From assembly GCF_031581065.1 (NCBI RefSeq), contig NZ_JAVLBN010000019.1, forward strand, positions 1-41,067: a stretch of 41,067 nt of DNA. The letters are read 5' to 3'. Shown one piece after another: positions 17,224-25,583 of this stretch. Source of the DNA: Salibacter sp031581065. Its GTDB lineage: Bacteria > Bacteroidota > Bacteroidia > Flavobacteriales_G > Salibacteraceae. Every line of letters starts with the position of its first letter. The first letter of the stretch is position 1. Below the pieces are notes generated by a model that searched no databases, was not told where the DNA came from, and saw only the letters and a program-made list of their open reading frames with translations. The position numbers and the translations under genes are program-made.

Positions 17224-18087
17224 ATGACACGACTGATTCTTCTTTTCTCAATGATACTTATTAACAGTACATTATTTTCTCAGGTTTTAGACCCTGATGA
17301 CTCTCCACTAGATGGAGTCTATTCTAAATCAATGCATAATGCGAATAGAGAACCTATTCCATACGTTCATTTGCGAGAAGCAGATTTAATGTGGCTCAAA
17401 CGTGTTTGGAGAGTAGTTGACATGGAGGAGAAGATGAATCAGGTTTTTTATTACCCTAAAAAACCAGCTCAAGGAAGAAAGAGTCTTATGTATGTTATTA
17501 AAGAAGCTATTACAGAGTCTGGTAACATCACTGCATATGAAGCATATGATGGTACTGAAAAAAACGATATGTTTACAATTCCGATGACTCCTGAAAAAGT
17601 TAATAATGATGTTCTTTCTAATACTACTACTGAACAGAAGATTGGTCCAGATGGAGAAACTGAAGATGTAGAAACTACGACTCCAATAGAATTGAGTAAA
17701 ATTACTCGTTTTATGATTAAAGAAGAGGTTTTTTTTGATAAACAAAGATCTGTACTTGAGTTTAGAATACTCGGTATCGCACCAATGGTTCCAGTTTTAA
17801 ACTCTAAAGGTGAACTGCAGAGTGTCCAGGAAGGTTTTTGGATTTATTTTCCAGAAGCTAGAAGAGTATTTGCTCAGGCTGAAGTTTACAACCGTCATAA
17901 TGATGTTCATAGACTGACTTATGATGATATTTTTATGAAGAGAATGTTTTCCTCTACAATAGTTAAAGAGAGTAATGTTTATGATAGAAGCTTGGATCAA
18001 TATCTCTCACCACTAGATGCTTTGCTTGAAGCTGAGAAAATTGAAGATAAAATCTTCAAGTTTGAACACGATCTTTGGAGCTTCTAA
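17224..18087 (+). CDS. gldN: Gliding motility/T9SS ring protein GldN (PorN)
   Basis: GldN is a periplasmic protein that assembles with the lipoprotein GldK into the ring on the inner face of the outer membrane. The 287-aa product from ATG 17224 has a signal peptide (LILLFSMILINSTLFSQ) and family signatures: EPIPYVHLREADLMWLKRVW, FMIKEEVFFDKQRSVLEFRI, LGIAPM and VYDRSLDQYLSPLDALLEA. The frame runs to a TTG at 17203 that would overlap gldM; the ATG gives the signal peptide directly and is preferred. A bidirectional terminator lies 20 bp after the stop, closing the cluster. Confidence 0.94.
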   Translation: MTRLILLFSMILINSTLFSQVLDPDDSPLDGVYSKSMHNANREPIPYVHLREADLMWLKRVWRVVDMEEKMNQVFYYPKKPAQGRKSLMYVIKEAITESGNITAYEAYDGTEKNDMFTIPMTPEKVNNDVLSNTTTEQKIGPDGETEDVETTTPIELSKITRFMIKEEVFFDKQRSVLEFRILGIAPMVPVLNSKGELQSVQEGFWIYFPEARRVFAQAEVYNRHNDVHRLTYDDIFMKRMFSSTIVKESNVYDRSLDQYLSPLDALLEAEKIEDKIFKFEHDLWSF

Positions 18088-18107
18088 TCAATGAATTTAC
18101 TAGACAC

Positions 18108-18137
18108 AAAAAAGGCTACCAATTGGTGGCCTTTTTT
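18108..18137. terminator. Bidirectional intrinsic terminator between gldN and der
   Basis: AAAAAAGGCTACC (18108-18120) pairs with GGTGGCCTTTTTT (18125-18137) over 13 positions with one T-G wobble and a 4-nt AATT loop. It serves both the plus-strand gld genes and the minus-strand era-der pair. Confidence 0.88.
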
Positions 18138-18160
18138 ATTGCCTCAATTATTTTTGATCT

Positions 18161-19474
18161 TTATTTCTTACGCATGAATATTCTTAAAGGTGTCCCTGTA
18201 AAGTCGAATTGCTCCCTTAACTTATTTTCCAGAAAACGTTTGTAGGGCTCTTTAACGTATTGAGGAAGGTTTGCGAAAAACGCAAATGATGGGAACTTCG
18301 TAGGGAGCTGTGTCACGTACTTTATCTTGATGTATTTCCCCTTTACTGCCGGAGGCGGTTGTTTAGCGATAACAGCCTGGAAATAATCATTAAGTGGTGA
18401 TGTTTTAATTCTTCTTTTACGGTTCTCGTAAGCTCTGATTGCTGCATCAAGTGATTTGTGAATCCTCTGCTTGGTCAATACTGATGTGAAAATAATTTCA
18501 ACATCATCAAATGGGTTTATTCTCGACCTAATCAGTTTCTCAAACTTTTTCGCTGTTTGATGATCTTTCTCGATAAGGTCCCATTTATTGACGAGGATTA
18601 CAACAGCCTTATTGTTCTTCGCTACAAGACTAAATATATTCAAATCCTGTGAGTGAAAACCTTCTTCAGCATCGATCATTAAAATGCATACATCTGAGCT
18701 TTCAATCGATCTGATAGAACGCATTACCGAGTAAAACTCAAGGTCATCATGGACTTTAGACTTCTTTCTTAGCCCGGCTGTATCTACAAGAGTAAAATCA
18801 AATCCATAGGCTTTGTAATGGGTGTCTATAGAGTCTCGAGTAGTACCTGAAACAGGCGTTACAATATTTCGGTCAGATCCTGTGAGTGCATTGATGAAAG
18901 AAGACTTTCCGGCATTTGGTCTGCCTACAACAGAGATGCGCGGTAATTCCTCCGCATCTTCGTCTGGATCTGACTGTGGTTTTGGAAATTTTGCAACTAC
19001 TTCATCTAAAAGGTCTCCGGTACCGCTACCATTCATAGCTGAAATGGGATAAGGTTCACCAAGTCCCATAGCGTAGAACTCTGAGGCATCCATCTTTCTG
19101 TCATTTGTATCAGCTTTGTTGGCTACTACAAAAACAGGTCGGTCTTGCTTTCTGAGTAAGTTGGCCACATCATTATCCATATCGGTGATCCCTGTCATTG
19201 TATCAACAACGAACATGATGACATCAGCCTCTTCAACGGCCAATTGTACCTGCTTGCGGATTTCATCCTCAAATACATCGTCACTTCCGGTAACATAGCC
19301 ACCTGTATCAATGATGCTGAATTCCTTTCCAATCCATTCTGATTTACCGTAATGACGATCTCGTGTAACACCGCTGAATTCATCAACGATGGCATCACGC
19401 GTGCCTACTAAACGGTTGAAAAATGTTGATTTTCCTACGTTGGGTCTACCAACGATGGCTACCATGTTTGACAT
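18161..19474 (-). CDS. der: Ribosome-assembly GTPase Der (EngA)
   Basis: Der is an essential tandem-domain GTPase acting in 50S subunit maturation. The 437-aa product has two G domains: G1 GRPNVGKST (8-16), DTGG and NKAD in the first; GRPNAGKSS (about 183-191), DTAG and NKWD in the second; and a C-terminal KH-like domain ending PLRIFMRKK. The length is standard. era lies 3 bp upstream on the same strand, so the two GTPases are co-transcribed. The gene holds one exact copy of the dispersed 10-mer (18871) within the second G domain, encoding GSD. Confidence 0.97.
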   Translation of the reverse strand: MSNMVAIVGRPNVGKSTFFNRLVGTRDAIVDEFSGVTRDRHYGKSEWIGKEFSIIDTGGYVTGSDDVFEDEIRKQVQLAVEEADVIMFVVDTMTGITDMDNDVANLLRKQDRPVFVVANKADTNDRKMDASEFYAMGLGEPYPISAMNGSGTGDLLDEVVAKFPKPQSDPDEDAEELPRISVVGRPNAGKSSFINALTGSDRNIVTPVSGTTRDSIDTHYKAYGFDFTLVDTAGLRKKSKVHDDLEFYSVMRSIRSIESSDVCILMIDAEEGFHSQDLNIFSLVAKNNKAVVILVNKWDLIEKDHQTAKKFEKLIRSRINPFDDVEIIFTSVLTKQRIHKSLDAAIRAYENRKRRIKTSPLNDYFQAVIAKQPPPAVKGKYIKIKYVTQLPTKFPSFAFFANLPQYVKEPYKRFLENKLREQFDFTGTPLRIFMRKK

Positions 19475-19477
19475 ATC

Positions 19478-20386
19478 TTATTGAATGTATCCGAAGCGTT
19501 TTAGCTTATTTGCGTTGCTTCTCCAGTTTTTATCTACTTTGACATACAGGTCTAAAAAAACCTGTTTCCCTACAAATGTCTCAATATCTTTACGAGCATC
19601 AATTCCCACTTGTTTGAGCGCTTTTCCACCTTTACCGATTAGGATACCTTTTTGCGAATCGCGTTCCACGTAAATTTCGGCTCTGGTTCTGACGATATCT
19701 TTTTCTTCTTTATAAGATTCAACCACTACTTCTGCCGCGTAAGGAATTTCTTTTTTGTAGTGTAGAAGCAGCTTTTCGCGAATGATTTCTGATATGAAAA
19801 AGCGCATCGGCTTATCAGTGAGTTGATCTTTTGGGAAATATGGTGGCGATTCAGGTAAAAGTTCTGTGATCTTTTTCAGAACCAAATCCACATTGAGGTT
19901 ATGAAGTGCCGAAATGGGTAGTATTTCTGCCTGTGGGAACTCTTTATTCCAAAACTCAACTTTTTCTTCTAGCTCTTTTTGGCTTGAGAGATCAATCTTA
20001 TTCACCAAAACGAGGGTTGGGAGTGAAGCCTCATTAATCCTTTTTATTAGCTCAGGATTTTTAAAACCTTTTTCACCAATTTCCACAACAACGAGGAGTA
20101 CATCAGCATCCTGAAGAGCATTGTACACATAATTCAACATCGATTCGTGTAACTTGTATGCTGGATCTACAATTCCGGGAGTATCAGAATAGACGATTTG
20201 AAAATCCTCTCCATTCACAATTCCCATTATGCGATGGCGTGTAGTTTGCGCTTTTGAAGTAATGATGGACAGCTTTTCACCAACCAACTTATTCATCAAC
20301 GTGGATTTTCCTACATTCGGACTACCGATGATGTTTACGAATCCCGATTTGTGCAAAGTGATTTTAATTTTAGATTTCTTTTGCAA
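19478..20386 (-). CDS. era: Ribosome-assembly GTPase Era
   Basis: Era binds the 3' end of 16S rRNA and promotes 30S maturation. The product (302 aa from the upstream TTG) has G1 GSPNVGKST, DTPG, NKID, and a C-terminal KH domain with RAEIYVERDSQKGILIGKGG, which contacts the anti-Shine-Dalgarno region. The start is uncertain: no ATG or GTG is suitably placed. TTG 20386 gives a basic 10-residue extension, while TTG 20356 gives LHKSGFVNIIGSPNVGKS, which is closer to the usual Era N terminus. The N-terminal region overlaps the -33 box of the divergent tRNA promoter, so the two promoters are back to back. Confidence 0.95.
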   Translation of the reverse strand: MQKKSKIKITLHKSGFVNIIGSPNVGKSTLMNKLVGEKLSIITSKAQTTRHRIMGIVNGEDFQIVYSDTPGIVDPAYKLHESMLNYVYNALQDADVLLVVVEIGEKGFKNPELIKRINEASLPTLVLVNKIDLSSQKELEEKVEFWNKEFPQAEILPISALHNLNVDLVLKKITELLPESPPYFPKDQLTDKPMRFFISEIIREKLLLHYKKEIPYAAEVVVESYKEEKDIVRTRAEIYVERDSQKGILIGKGGKALKQVGIDARKDIETFVGKQVFLDLYVKVDKNWRSNANKLKRFGYIQ

Positions 20387-20412
20387 AGAAACGAAATCTT
20401 TTATTACATTTG
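20380..20412 (+). promoter_or_regulatory. Promoter of the tRNA-fMet transcription unit
   Basis: TTTG (20380-20383), 21 nt, then TACATTTG (20405-20412) matches the Bacteroidota consensus. Transcription should start near 20418, some 55 nt before the tRNA-like repeat and about 190 nt before the mature tRNA, so the repeat would be transcribed as a 5' leader. No second promoter-like box lies between the repeat and the tRNA. Confidence 0.6.
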
Positions 20413-20472
20413 CACTCCGCTATCGAAAAGGATGGCAAACGTTCAGAAAAATAAACCGATTTAGGTTAAAAA

Positions 20473-20606
20473 TATATCGCGGAGTGGAGCAGTTGGTAGT
20501 CCCGCAAAAACAGAAATCTGTTGATTTCGATTTTTTGCGAGGATGCACGCGCAAAGCGCGGCACTCGTTGGGCAAAGCCCAATTACCAGTAGCACCCGCA
20601 CAAACT
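20473..20606 (+). repeat. Degenerate tRNA-fMet copy with a three-hairpin insert
   Basis: The 27 bp at 20473-20499 are identical to 20607-20633, which hold the 5' flank, acceptor strand and D arm up to GGTAG of the real tRNA. In place of the rest comes a 44-nt imperfect hairpin (20500-20543; stems CGCAAAAA with TTTTTGCG and GAAATC with GATTTC), a second hairpin (20544-20563; CGCGC-AAA-GCGCG), and then CTCGTTGGGC-AAA-GCCCAA (20564-20582), which keeps the anticodon stem but has lost the CAT loop. The end, CCCGCACAAACTTA, resembles CTCCGCAACTTA of the true 3' end. It cannot act as a tRNA: no D-stem partner, no anticodon and no T arm. It is probably a decayed tandem duplicate, or a structured leader made from one. 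Confidence 0.65.
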
Positions 20607-20611
20607 TATAT

Positions 20612-20684
<73 letters not shown>

Positions 20685-20692
20685 CTTATTTA

Positions 20693-20718
20693 GGCTGGTC
20701 AATCGACCGGCCTTTTTT
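20693..20718 (+). terminator. Intrinsic terminator of tRNA-fMet
   Basis: GGCTGGTC (20693-20700) pairs with GACCGGCC (20705-20712), with one T-G wobble and a 4-nt loop, followed by TTTTTT. It starts 9 nt after the tRNA and precedes the 3' end of the convergent polysaccharide gene. Confidence 0.85.
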
Positions 20719-20743
20719 GTTTCTGAAAATTCAAATTAAAAAA

Positions 20744-22183
20744 TCAGCTGGCTTTTTCTATACTCTGCTCATTCTTTTCGCAGTATAGATCCATCACAAC
20801 GATAACAGCTAAAAAGCCCCAGAATGGGACACTTGCTTTGTCAGTATCTAAAAAGTTATTGAGAACTCCATGAGTTAAATAAGTTGTTAAGCCGAGTATG
20901 ACAGACATTAAAATAGCCCTGTCACGCTTGTGTTTAAGCTTGTAATATAGAGGGATTCCTGTATAATAGAGCATGAAAACAATCAGCAAAAATGTAACCA
21001 TTCCCATTACTCCCTGTTCGGCTAAAGGACCAAAATATTCGCTGTGAGCTGTTCCAAGGTCGCCAAAGTTCGTTGAGATAATGGTCAGATCCGAAGAGTG
21101 TTGGTAAGGAGCATACAAAAAGGCATAAGTTCCCGGGCCTTTACCCATCACAGGATCTTCAGCGAACATTCTAAATGCGGATTTCCATCTGTTAATACGT
21201 TCCAGGTTTGAGGCATCAGTAGCCACATTCGTAATTGACTGAACGTGCTCTGCCAAATCTCCTGATGAATCCTGTCGGTTTTGTTCAAGCTCTTGCAGAA
21301 TCGTTGTTTGAAAAGAAAAGACCAACGCAACTAACGTTACTCCCATTAGAGATAATACCCACCACCTAATGCGCAATTTGATTAGTATAGCCAGAAATAT
21401 AGCAGCAACAACACTCACCCAGGCAGCTCTTGTGTAGCTCATGATCAGTCCAATCAAAAAGATGAAAAAGAAAAAACCAGAAATAATCTTAGCATCAATT
21501 TTGAATTTTTCATCAAACATGAAATTGAAAAGCAACGGGATGAACATCGCAATCAAAGCTCCATAGCTCGTGTGATCGTTGAAAAATGGAGCCATTACCC
21601 AGTGAGCAGCTTTCTCATCAAAAGCTCTAACATATTGTCTGGACATTGTATAGATAATCACAAACGTCATCGGGATGATGTACATCCAAAAATACTTAAT
21701 CAACAGATCTCTGTATCGAAACATCTGTACAGCGATAAAGTAAAATGTCACAACAAACCACAATCTTGAGATCAAAAACTTGAAAGAAACAAGTGGTAAC
21801 TCACTGGTGATTGATGTCAAAAACATCCAAATGAGATTGATGAAGATAGCAATACTAATAGGATGCTTTACTATTCTCATGTCGTACCGATGATCGTAAA
21901 AAACCTTGAAAAGGAATACGAGCATGGCTCCGAACATGAGCGGATCAGTAGGTAAAGTAAGTCCAAAACCGCCACCAACATTGTCAATTGTGATTGAAAC
22001 TGGAGTGACAAAAACAATCAATAGCATCAGCCAGTGGAGCCTGAAGAGGGCGAGATAAACGATAAGCAGGGCAACAGGTAAAGCGAGAAACCAAAGCACC
22101 TCGAAATACAGGAACAGGGCTGCCAATACAATGAAAGCCAACCCAGATCCGTAAACCCATTTTTGTTTTAAGCTATCCAGCAC
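20744..22183 (-). CDS. O-antigen ligase/polymerase-like (Wzy/WaaL) membrane protein
   Basis: This 479-aa integral inner-membrane protein has about 10-12 hydrophobic segments and a large periplasmic loop (about 300-385) containing NLERINRWKSAFRMFAEDPVMGKGPGTYAF and, further on, a DLGTAHSEYFGPLAEQGVMG stretch. The GKGPGTYAF and AHSEYF elements are typical of the Wzy_C/O-antigen ligase family (PF04932), which joins or polymerises surface glycans on lipid carriers. Ligase versus polymerase cannot be told by sequence. The likely start is GTG at 22183, 3 bp after the Wzz-like gene, so the pair is translated together. One dispersed 10-mer is at 21083. Confidence 0.82.
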   Translation of the reverse strand: MLDSLKQKWVYGSGLAFIVLAALFLYFEVLWFLALPVALLIVYLALFRLHWLMLLIVFVTPVSITIDNVGGGFGLTLPTDPLMFGAMLVFLFKVFYDHRYDMRIVKHPISIAIFINLIWMFLTSITSELPLVSFKFLISRLWFVVTFYFIAVQMFRYRDLLIKYFWMYIIPMTFVIIYTMSRQYVRAFDEKAAHWVMAPFFNDHTSYGALIAMFIPLLFNFMFDEKFKIDAKIISGFFFFIFLIGLIMSYTRAAWVSVVAAIFLAILIKLRIRWWVLSLMGVTLVALVFSFQTTILQELEQNRQDSSGDLAEHVQSITNVATDASNLERINRWKSAFRMFAEDPVMGKGPGTYAFLYAPYQHSSDLTIISTNFGDLGTAHSEYFGPLAEQGVMGMVTFLLIVFMLYYTGIPLYYKLKHKRDRAILMSVILGLTTYLTHGVLNNFLDTDKASVPFWGFLAVIVVMDLYCEKNEQSIEKAS

Positions 22184-22186
22184 AAA

Positions 22187-23212
22187 CTATTTATTTTCAG
22201 AAGATCTCAACCTACGGAAGTTCTCGTAACCGATGATGACCAAAATTGTCAATAGAAATGCAGAGAGTGTTGATACAACAACAATCAGCCACCTTACAGG
22301 ATAAGCTTTTTTCTCTTGAGGTACTGCTCGGTTCACAACGAATTTGTGCGATACACTTTGGTTGGCATCAACTTTAACTTCTTCGTACTTTCCCTGAATG
22401 AGCACAAAGCGCTCTCTCAAAAACTCGAGGTTTTCAGTCATCGACTTGTAAGCAGATCCATATTTGGCGAGCGTATCGAGTTTTGCGTCAAGCGTCTTAA
22501 TCGCCCGTTGATTATTGTTTGAAATTGCTTCGTAATAAACCTTTGTCAATTGCTCAATTTGCTTTTCGTACTCGTGAACTCCTTTGTTCCTCAAAATAGT
22601 TAATGAGTCATCGAGTGTTTGCATATAGCTACTGAGATCTTCATACTCTTTTTTGATAACCACGAGAGCATCTCTAGCTCGATCACGAAGCATTTCATTT
22701 TTAGTTGAATCGACAAGTGAGGCAATATCATTTGCAATATTAGCTGCCATTTGCGGGTCTTTATCAAGCACATCAATCCTTATAGAGTTAAACTCAGTTC
22801 GTTTGAAGTTGACATTGCTTTCCCATTTCTTAGCCAGACGCGTTTTAGCATATTCAGCCTCAGGGTCAATTTCATAATGCTCCATTAAGTTGTACTTGCC
22901 CCAAATCTTCCACTTGATTTTGTCAGAGTTCAAAATCTGTAGCATCGCCTCAGCCTGTTCCTCCTCACCAAAAGTGGAAATGTCGTTTTTCCCCTGAGCA
23001 TCTTCAGTCATCACTGCCTTTGAAAGAGAACTGTTTTGAGCAGGGAAAAAGATAACGCTCGAATTGTACTTTTCCTCAATCAGTAGCGAAACAACTGAAC
23101 TGACAATTGCGGCTACAATAGAGACTATGATTAAAGGTTTTCGGTATCTGAGCAGGAAAACGATCAGGTTACTCGAGTCGAATTCAGCTTTGTTTGGGGT
23201 TTGATCAGTCAT
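22187..23212 (-). CDS. Wzz-like chain-length determinant / polysaccharide co-polymerase
   Basis: The 341-aa protein has the Wzz topology: a short cytoplasmic start, one membrane helix (about 30-50, LIIVSIVAAIVSSVVSLLI), a long periplasmic helical region rich in Glu, Lys and Gln (about 60-300) and a second membrane helix near the end (about 308-330), preceded by the proline-containing PQEKKAYPVRWLIV segment. There is no cytoplasmic Walker/BY-kinase domain, so it is the short form rather than a Wzc. It probably sets glycan chain length together with the Wzy-like neighbour 3 bp downstream. Its promoter candidate is 22 bp upstream. Confidence 0.85.
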   Translation of the reverse strand: MTDQTPNKAEFDSSNLIVFLLRYRKPLIIVSIVAAIVSSVVSLLIEEKYNSSVIFFPAQNSSLSKAVMTEDAQGKNDISTFGEEEQAEAMLQILNSDKIKWKIWGKYNLMEHYEIDPEAEYAKTRLAKKWESNVNFKRTEFNSIRIDVLDKDPQMAANIANDIASLVDSTKNEMLRDRARDALVVIKKEYEDLSSYMQTLDDSLTILRNKGVHEYEKQIEQLTKVYYEAISNNNQRAIKTLDAKLDTLAKYGSAYKSMTENLEFLRERFVLIQGKYEEVKVDANQSVSHKFVVNRAVPQEKKAYPVRWLIVVVSTLSAFLLTILVIIGYENFRRLRSSENK

Positions 23213-23233
23213 GAAATATTGATTTTAAAGCGC

Positions 23234-23241
23234 CAAAAATA
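23234..23241 (-). promoter_or_regulatory. Candidate -7 box of the wzz-wzy pair
   Basis: The minus strand reads TATTTTTG, an exact TAnnTTTG box 22 nt before the Wzz-like ATG. A TTTG occurs 15 nt further upstream, shorter than the usual 19-21 nt. The box lies in the 121-bp gap after the flippase gene. Confidence 0.45.
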
Positions 23242-23333
23242 TGAAACGAACATAAACAAACTTTCATCACACTTCTATAAGTACTATGATTTAGTGTTTA
23301 TGCTAAAAGAAAACTGAAAAATTCAACGTTTAA

Positions 23334-24779
23334 TCAGGTTCTATATTTCAACAAATTAAATAAATCTTTTAGTCTGATTAGCTTTAAGAGGAATGCACCT
23401 GTAATGGTCAGAACCGGGATAGCGAAAACACCAACATATTTAGGGATTTGCGTTTCCTTTTCAAGATATATGAGTGCTGCCATTAATACGATTAACCCAA
23501 GTGATTTCAAGAGATCTTTTTTATGAATTTTAAGATCGTTGAACTTATTGGCAGCAACAAATTGTGCAATCGCTACACCACTTTGAGTAACTGCTGTAGC
23601 CCATGCAGCACCCAGGGCTCCATAACTTTTGATTAAAAACCAGTTGAGGATAACATTTACTACTATTCCGGCCAGCGATAGAAGGTTCAATAACTTCATC
23701 TTTCCCTGAGCAGTGAGCAAGGTCCCGTAAATGTAGTTAGCAGCCATTGCAATGAAAGCGATCATTAAAACAGGGAAAATAGATGATGTTTTTTCCAATT
23801 CTGCTTTGTAGAGTAAATCAATTAATTCACCTCCGTAAAACCAGGACCAAATAGAAATTATCACAGCCGGAATAAGTAAAAGCCTTACAGTCCAATCGAC
23901 AATTGGCCTTACTGATTCTCTGTTCGCGATGAGTTTTGAAAAAACAGGAAGTAATAGCGTGGCAAACAAAAAAGCAAACATATTGGCCGCTTCATAAACT
24001 TTGTAGCCTTGTGCATAAATACCTGCCTCAGTAGTTCCGTTTGGTAAAAGTCGCTCAATCATTACCGAGTCTATTCGCGTGTAGAATGACATGAGTAATG
24101 TTAAAAGCGCAAAAGGATAGCTTTGTCTCACGACTTTTTTGAGCAGTCCTTTTTTTATCGTCCATTTGACTTTCACTCTTTTTCCCGCCATTACGATTAC
24201 AGCATAAACGATGGTTAAAGCGTAAGCTATCGTTTGTGCCCAGGCAAAATGGAAAATGGAGAAGCCGGCTTTATTTGGTTCTGACCATAAAAGAGCGCCA
24301 CAAATCACGATCATTAATATGCGATCCAAAACAGAAGCTACACTATCCCACTTGAAAAGGTGAAGGCCGGCTAAGTTTGACCGCAAAAACATGAGAGCTG
24401 AAGAAAGAAAAAGATTGAGCGCAATGATCCACAACAAATCGAGATAGTGTGATGGATATTTCATCACCCAAACACCTAAGATCATAAGAACTGCGAGATA
24501 GATGATGCCTAAAAGCAGCTTAACGCCTGATATTGTTACGAAATGATTTTTGACGAAGTAATTGTCCTGCGCTACCTGTTTATTTGTGTAGTTGTTGAGT
24601 CCGGCATCGAGGATAATGAAAAATAAATACCCAAAATTGAGCAATGAGAAATAAGTTCCAAACTCGGTTGGGCCCACGGCATTTTGCACCATAACGGTGA
24701 TGCCTAAAATCCAAAAGGGTTTAACCAAAAGATTTAGGCCGAGCAAAAAAGCCAGGTTTCTCAAAAACTTTTGCTGCAA
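23334..24779 (-). CDS. Polysaccharide flippase (Wzx/MATE-like, MVF superfamily)
   Basis: This 481-aa inner-membrane protein shows about 12-14 hydrophobic helices, length and layout typical of Wzx-type O-unit flippases (Polysacc_synt family). Recognisable elements are the N-terminal LNLLVKPFWILGITVMVQNAVGP segment followed by EFGTYFSLLNFGY, the charged SFYTRIDSVMIERLLP in the middle, and VNVILNWFLIKSYGALGAAWATAVTQ near residue 385-410. It would move lipid-linked glycan repeat units across the inner membrane. It starts 1 bp after the FkbM gene and carries two dispersed 10-mers (23406, 24277). Confidence 0.87.
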   Translation of the reverse strand: MQQKFLRNLAFLLGLNLLVKPFWILGITVMVQNAVGPTEFGTYFSLLNFGYLFFIILDAGLNNYTNKQVAQDNYFVKNHFVTISGVKLLLGIIYLAVLMILGVWVMKYPSHYLDLLWIIALNLFLSSALMFLRSNLAGLHLFKWDSVASVLDRILMIVICGALLWSEPNKAGFSIFHFAWAQTIAYALTIVYAVIVMAGKRVKVKWTIKKGLLKKVVRQSYPFALLTLLMSFYTRIDSVMIERLLPNGTTEAGIYAQGYKVYEAANMFAFLFATLLLPVFSKLIANRESVRPIVDWTVRLLLIPAVIISIWSWFYGGELIDLLYKAELEKTSSIFPVLMIAFIAMAANYIYGTLLTAQGKMKLLNLLSLAGIVVNVILNWFLIKSYGALGAAWATAVTQSGVAIAQFVAANKFNDLKIHKKDLLKSLGLIVLMAALIYLEKETQIPKYVGVFAIPVLTITGAFLLKLIRLKDLFNLLKYRT

Positions 24780-24780
24780 T

Positions 24781-25539
24781 TTAAAGGGTTTTAGTGCTAA
24801 AGATGAAGTTTTGAGTGTGGTGTGACTCCGGATTATATGGGGTAACCTTTTTATCTACAACAACATAACAGGTGTAGCCTAAATTCTTTAAAAATTCAAA
24901 GCATTTCTCCCTGTTTTCGTTTTCCCAAAGTTCAGTATAAATAATGGGAAGGTGTTGTTTTAAAAGCTGTTCTCCTCCTTTGAGTACGAAATACTCAAAA
25001 TTCTCAACATCCAGTTTAATGCCACTTACACGCTCATTCTTCAACTCGGTTAGATCATCTAAACGAAATTGTTGGGTTGTTATTTTTTCACCCTCCGTAA
25101 AATCTGTGATCGATTCGTGATTGACATGACTCAACCCCTGCATTTTTACATCATCAACGACAGGAACAATCATCTCAATTTCATCACGGTCAGAGCCGAG
25201 CGCAAAATCATAAACCTGTACATTTTGTAGGCCGTAATGGTCGATGACACTGTTGAGCGCTTTTATGTTTTGGGGAATGGGCTCAAATGCTTTTACAGAT
25301 TGACATTTTCTAGCCAAATGAACACTCATAATGCCAATATTGGCTCCAATGTCTAATACTGTCGATTCCCTGGGTAACAATTCCAAAAAAGTGAAAAAAT
25401 CACGTTCCTTACTGTCCCATTTGAGCGTATTTATTTTAAATCTGGCGAAGGTGAATAAATAGCGCTCGTAGCCCAGTATGTTTTGTAAAAGGTATTTGAT
25501 TCTTGTTTTCAAGGCGGTCAAAGATAGTTTTTTCCTCAA
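24781..25539 (-). CDS. FkbM-family SAM-dependent methyltransferase
   Basis: The 252-aa product has the class I methyltransferase motif I VLDIGANIGIMSVHLA (about 73-88), an acidic residue after strand 2 (AFEPIPQN), and the FkbM-type late motifs GIKLDVENFEYFVLKGG and PIIYTELWE. Such enzymes O-methylate sugars or lipids and are common in surface-glycan clusters, as here. No ATG is available before motif I; the frame opens with TTG 25539, and other TTG codons at about 25521 and 25512 are possible. It is divergent from the glycosyltransferase, with only 44 bp between the starts, and is followed by the flippase after 1 bp. Confidence 0.83.
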   Translation of the reverse strand: MRKKLSLTALKTRIKYLLQNILGYERYLFTFARFKINTLKWDSKERDFFTFLELLPRESTVLDIGANIGIMSVHLARKCQSVKAFEPIPQNIKALNSVIDHYGLQNVQVYDFALGSDRDEIEMIVPVVDDVKMQGLSHVNHESITDFTEGEKITTQQFRLDDLTELKNERVSGIKLDVENFEYFVLKGGEQLLKQHLPIIYTELWENENREKCFEFLKNLGYTCYVVVDKKVTPYNPESHHTQNFIFSTKTL

Positions 25540-25583
25540 GTAGAATAAGGGATTACTTATTTTCGCAAACCAACGAAAGAAAC

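Noticed and set aside
25503..25583. N-terminal extension of the glycosyltransferase
   Set aside because: It would overlap the divergent FkbM gene and precede a perfect GT-B N terminus at ATG 25584.
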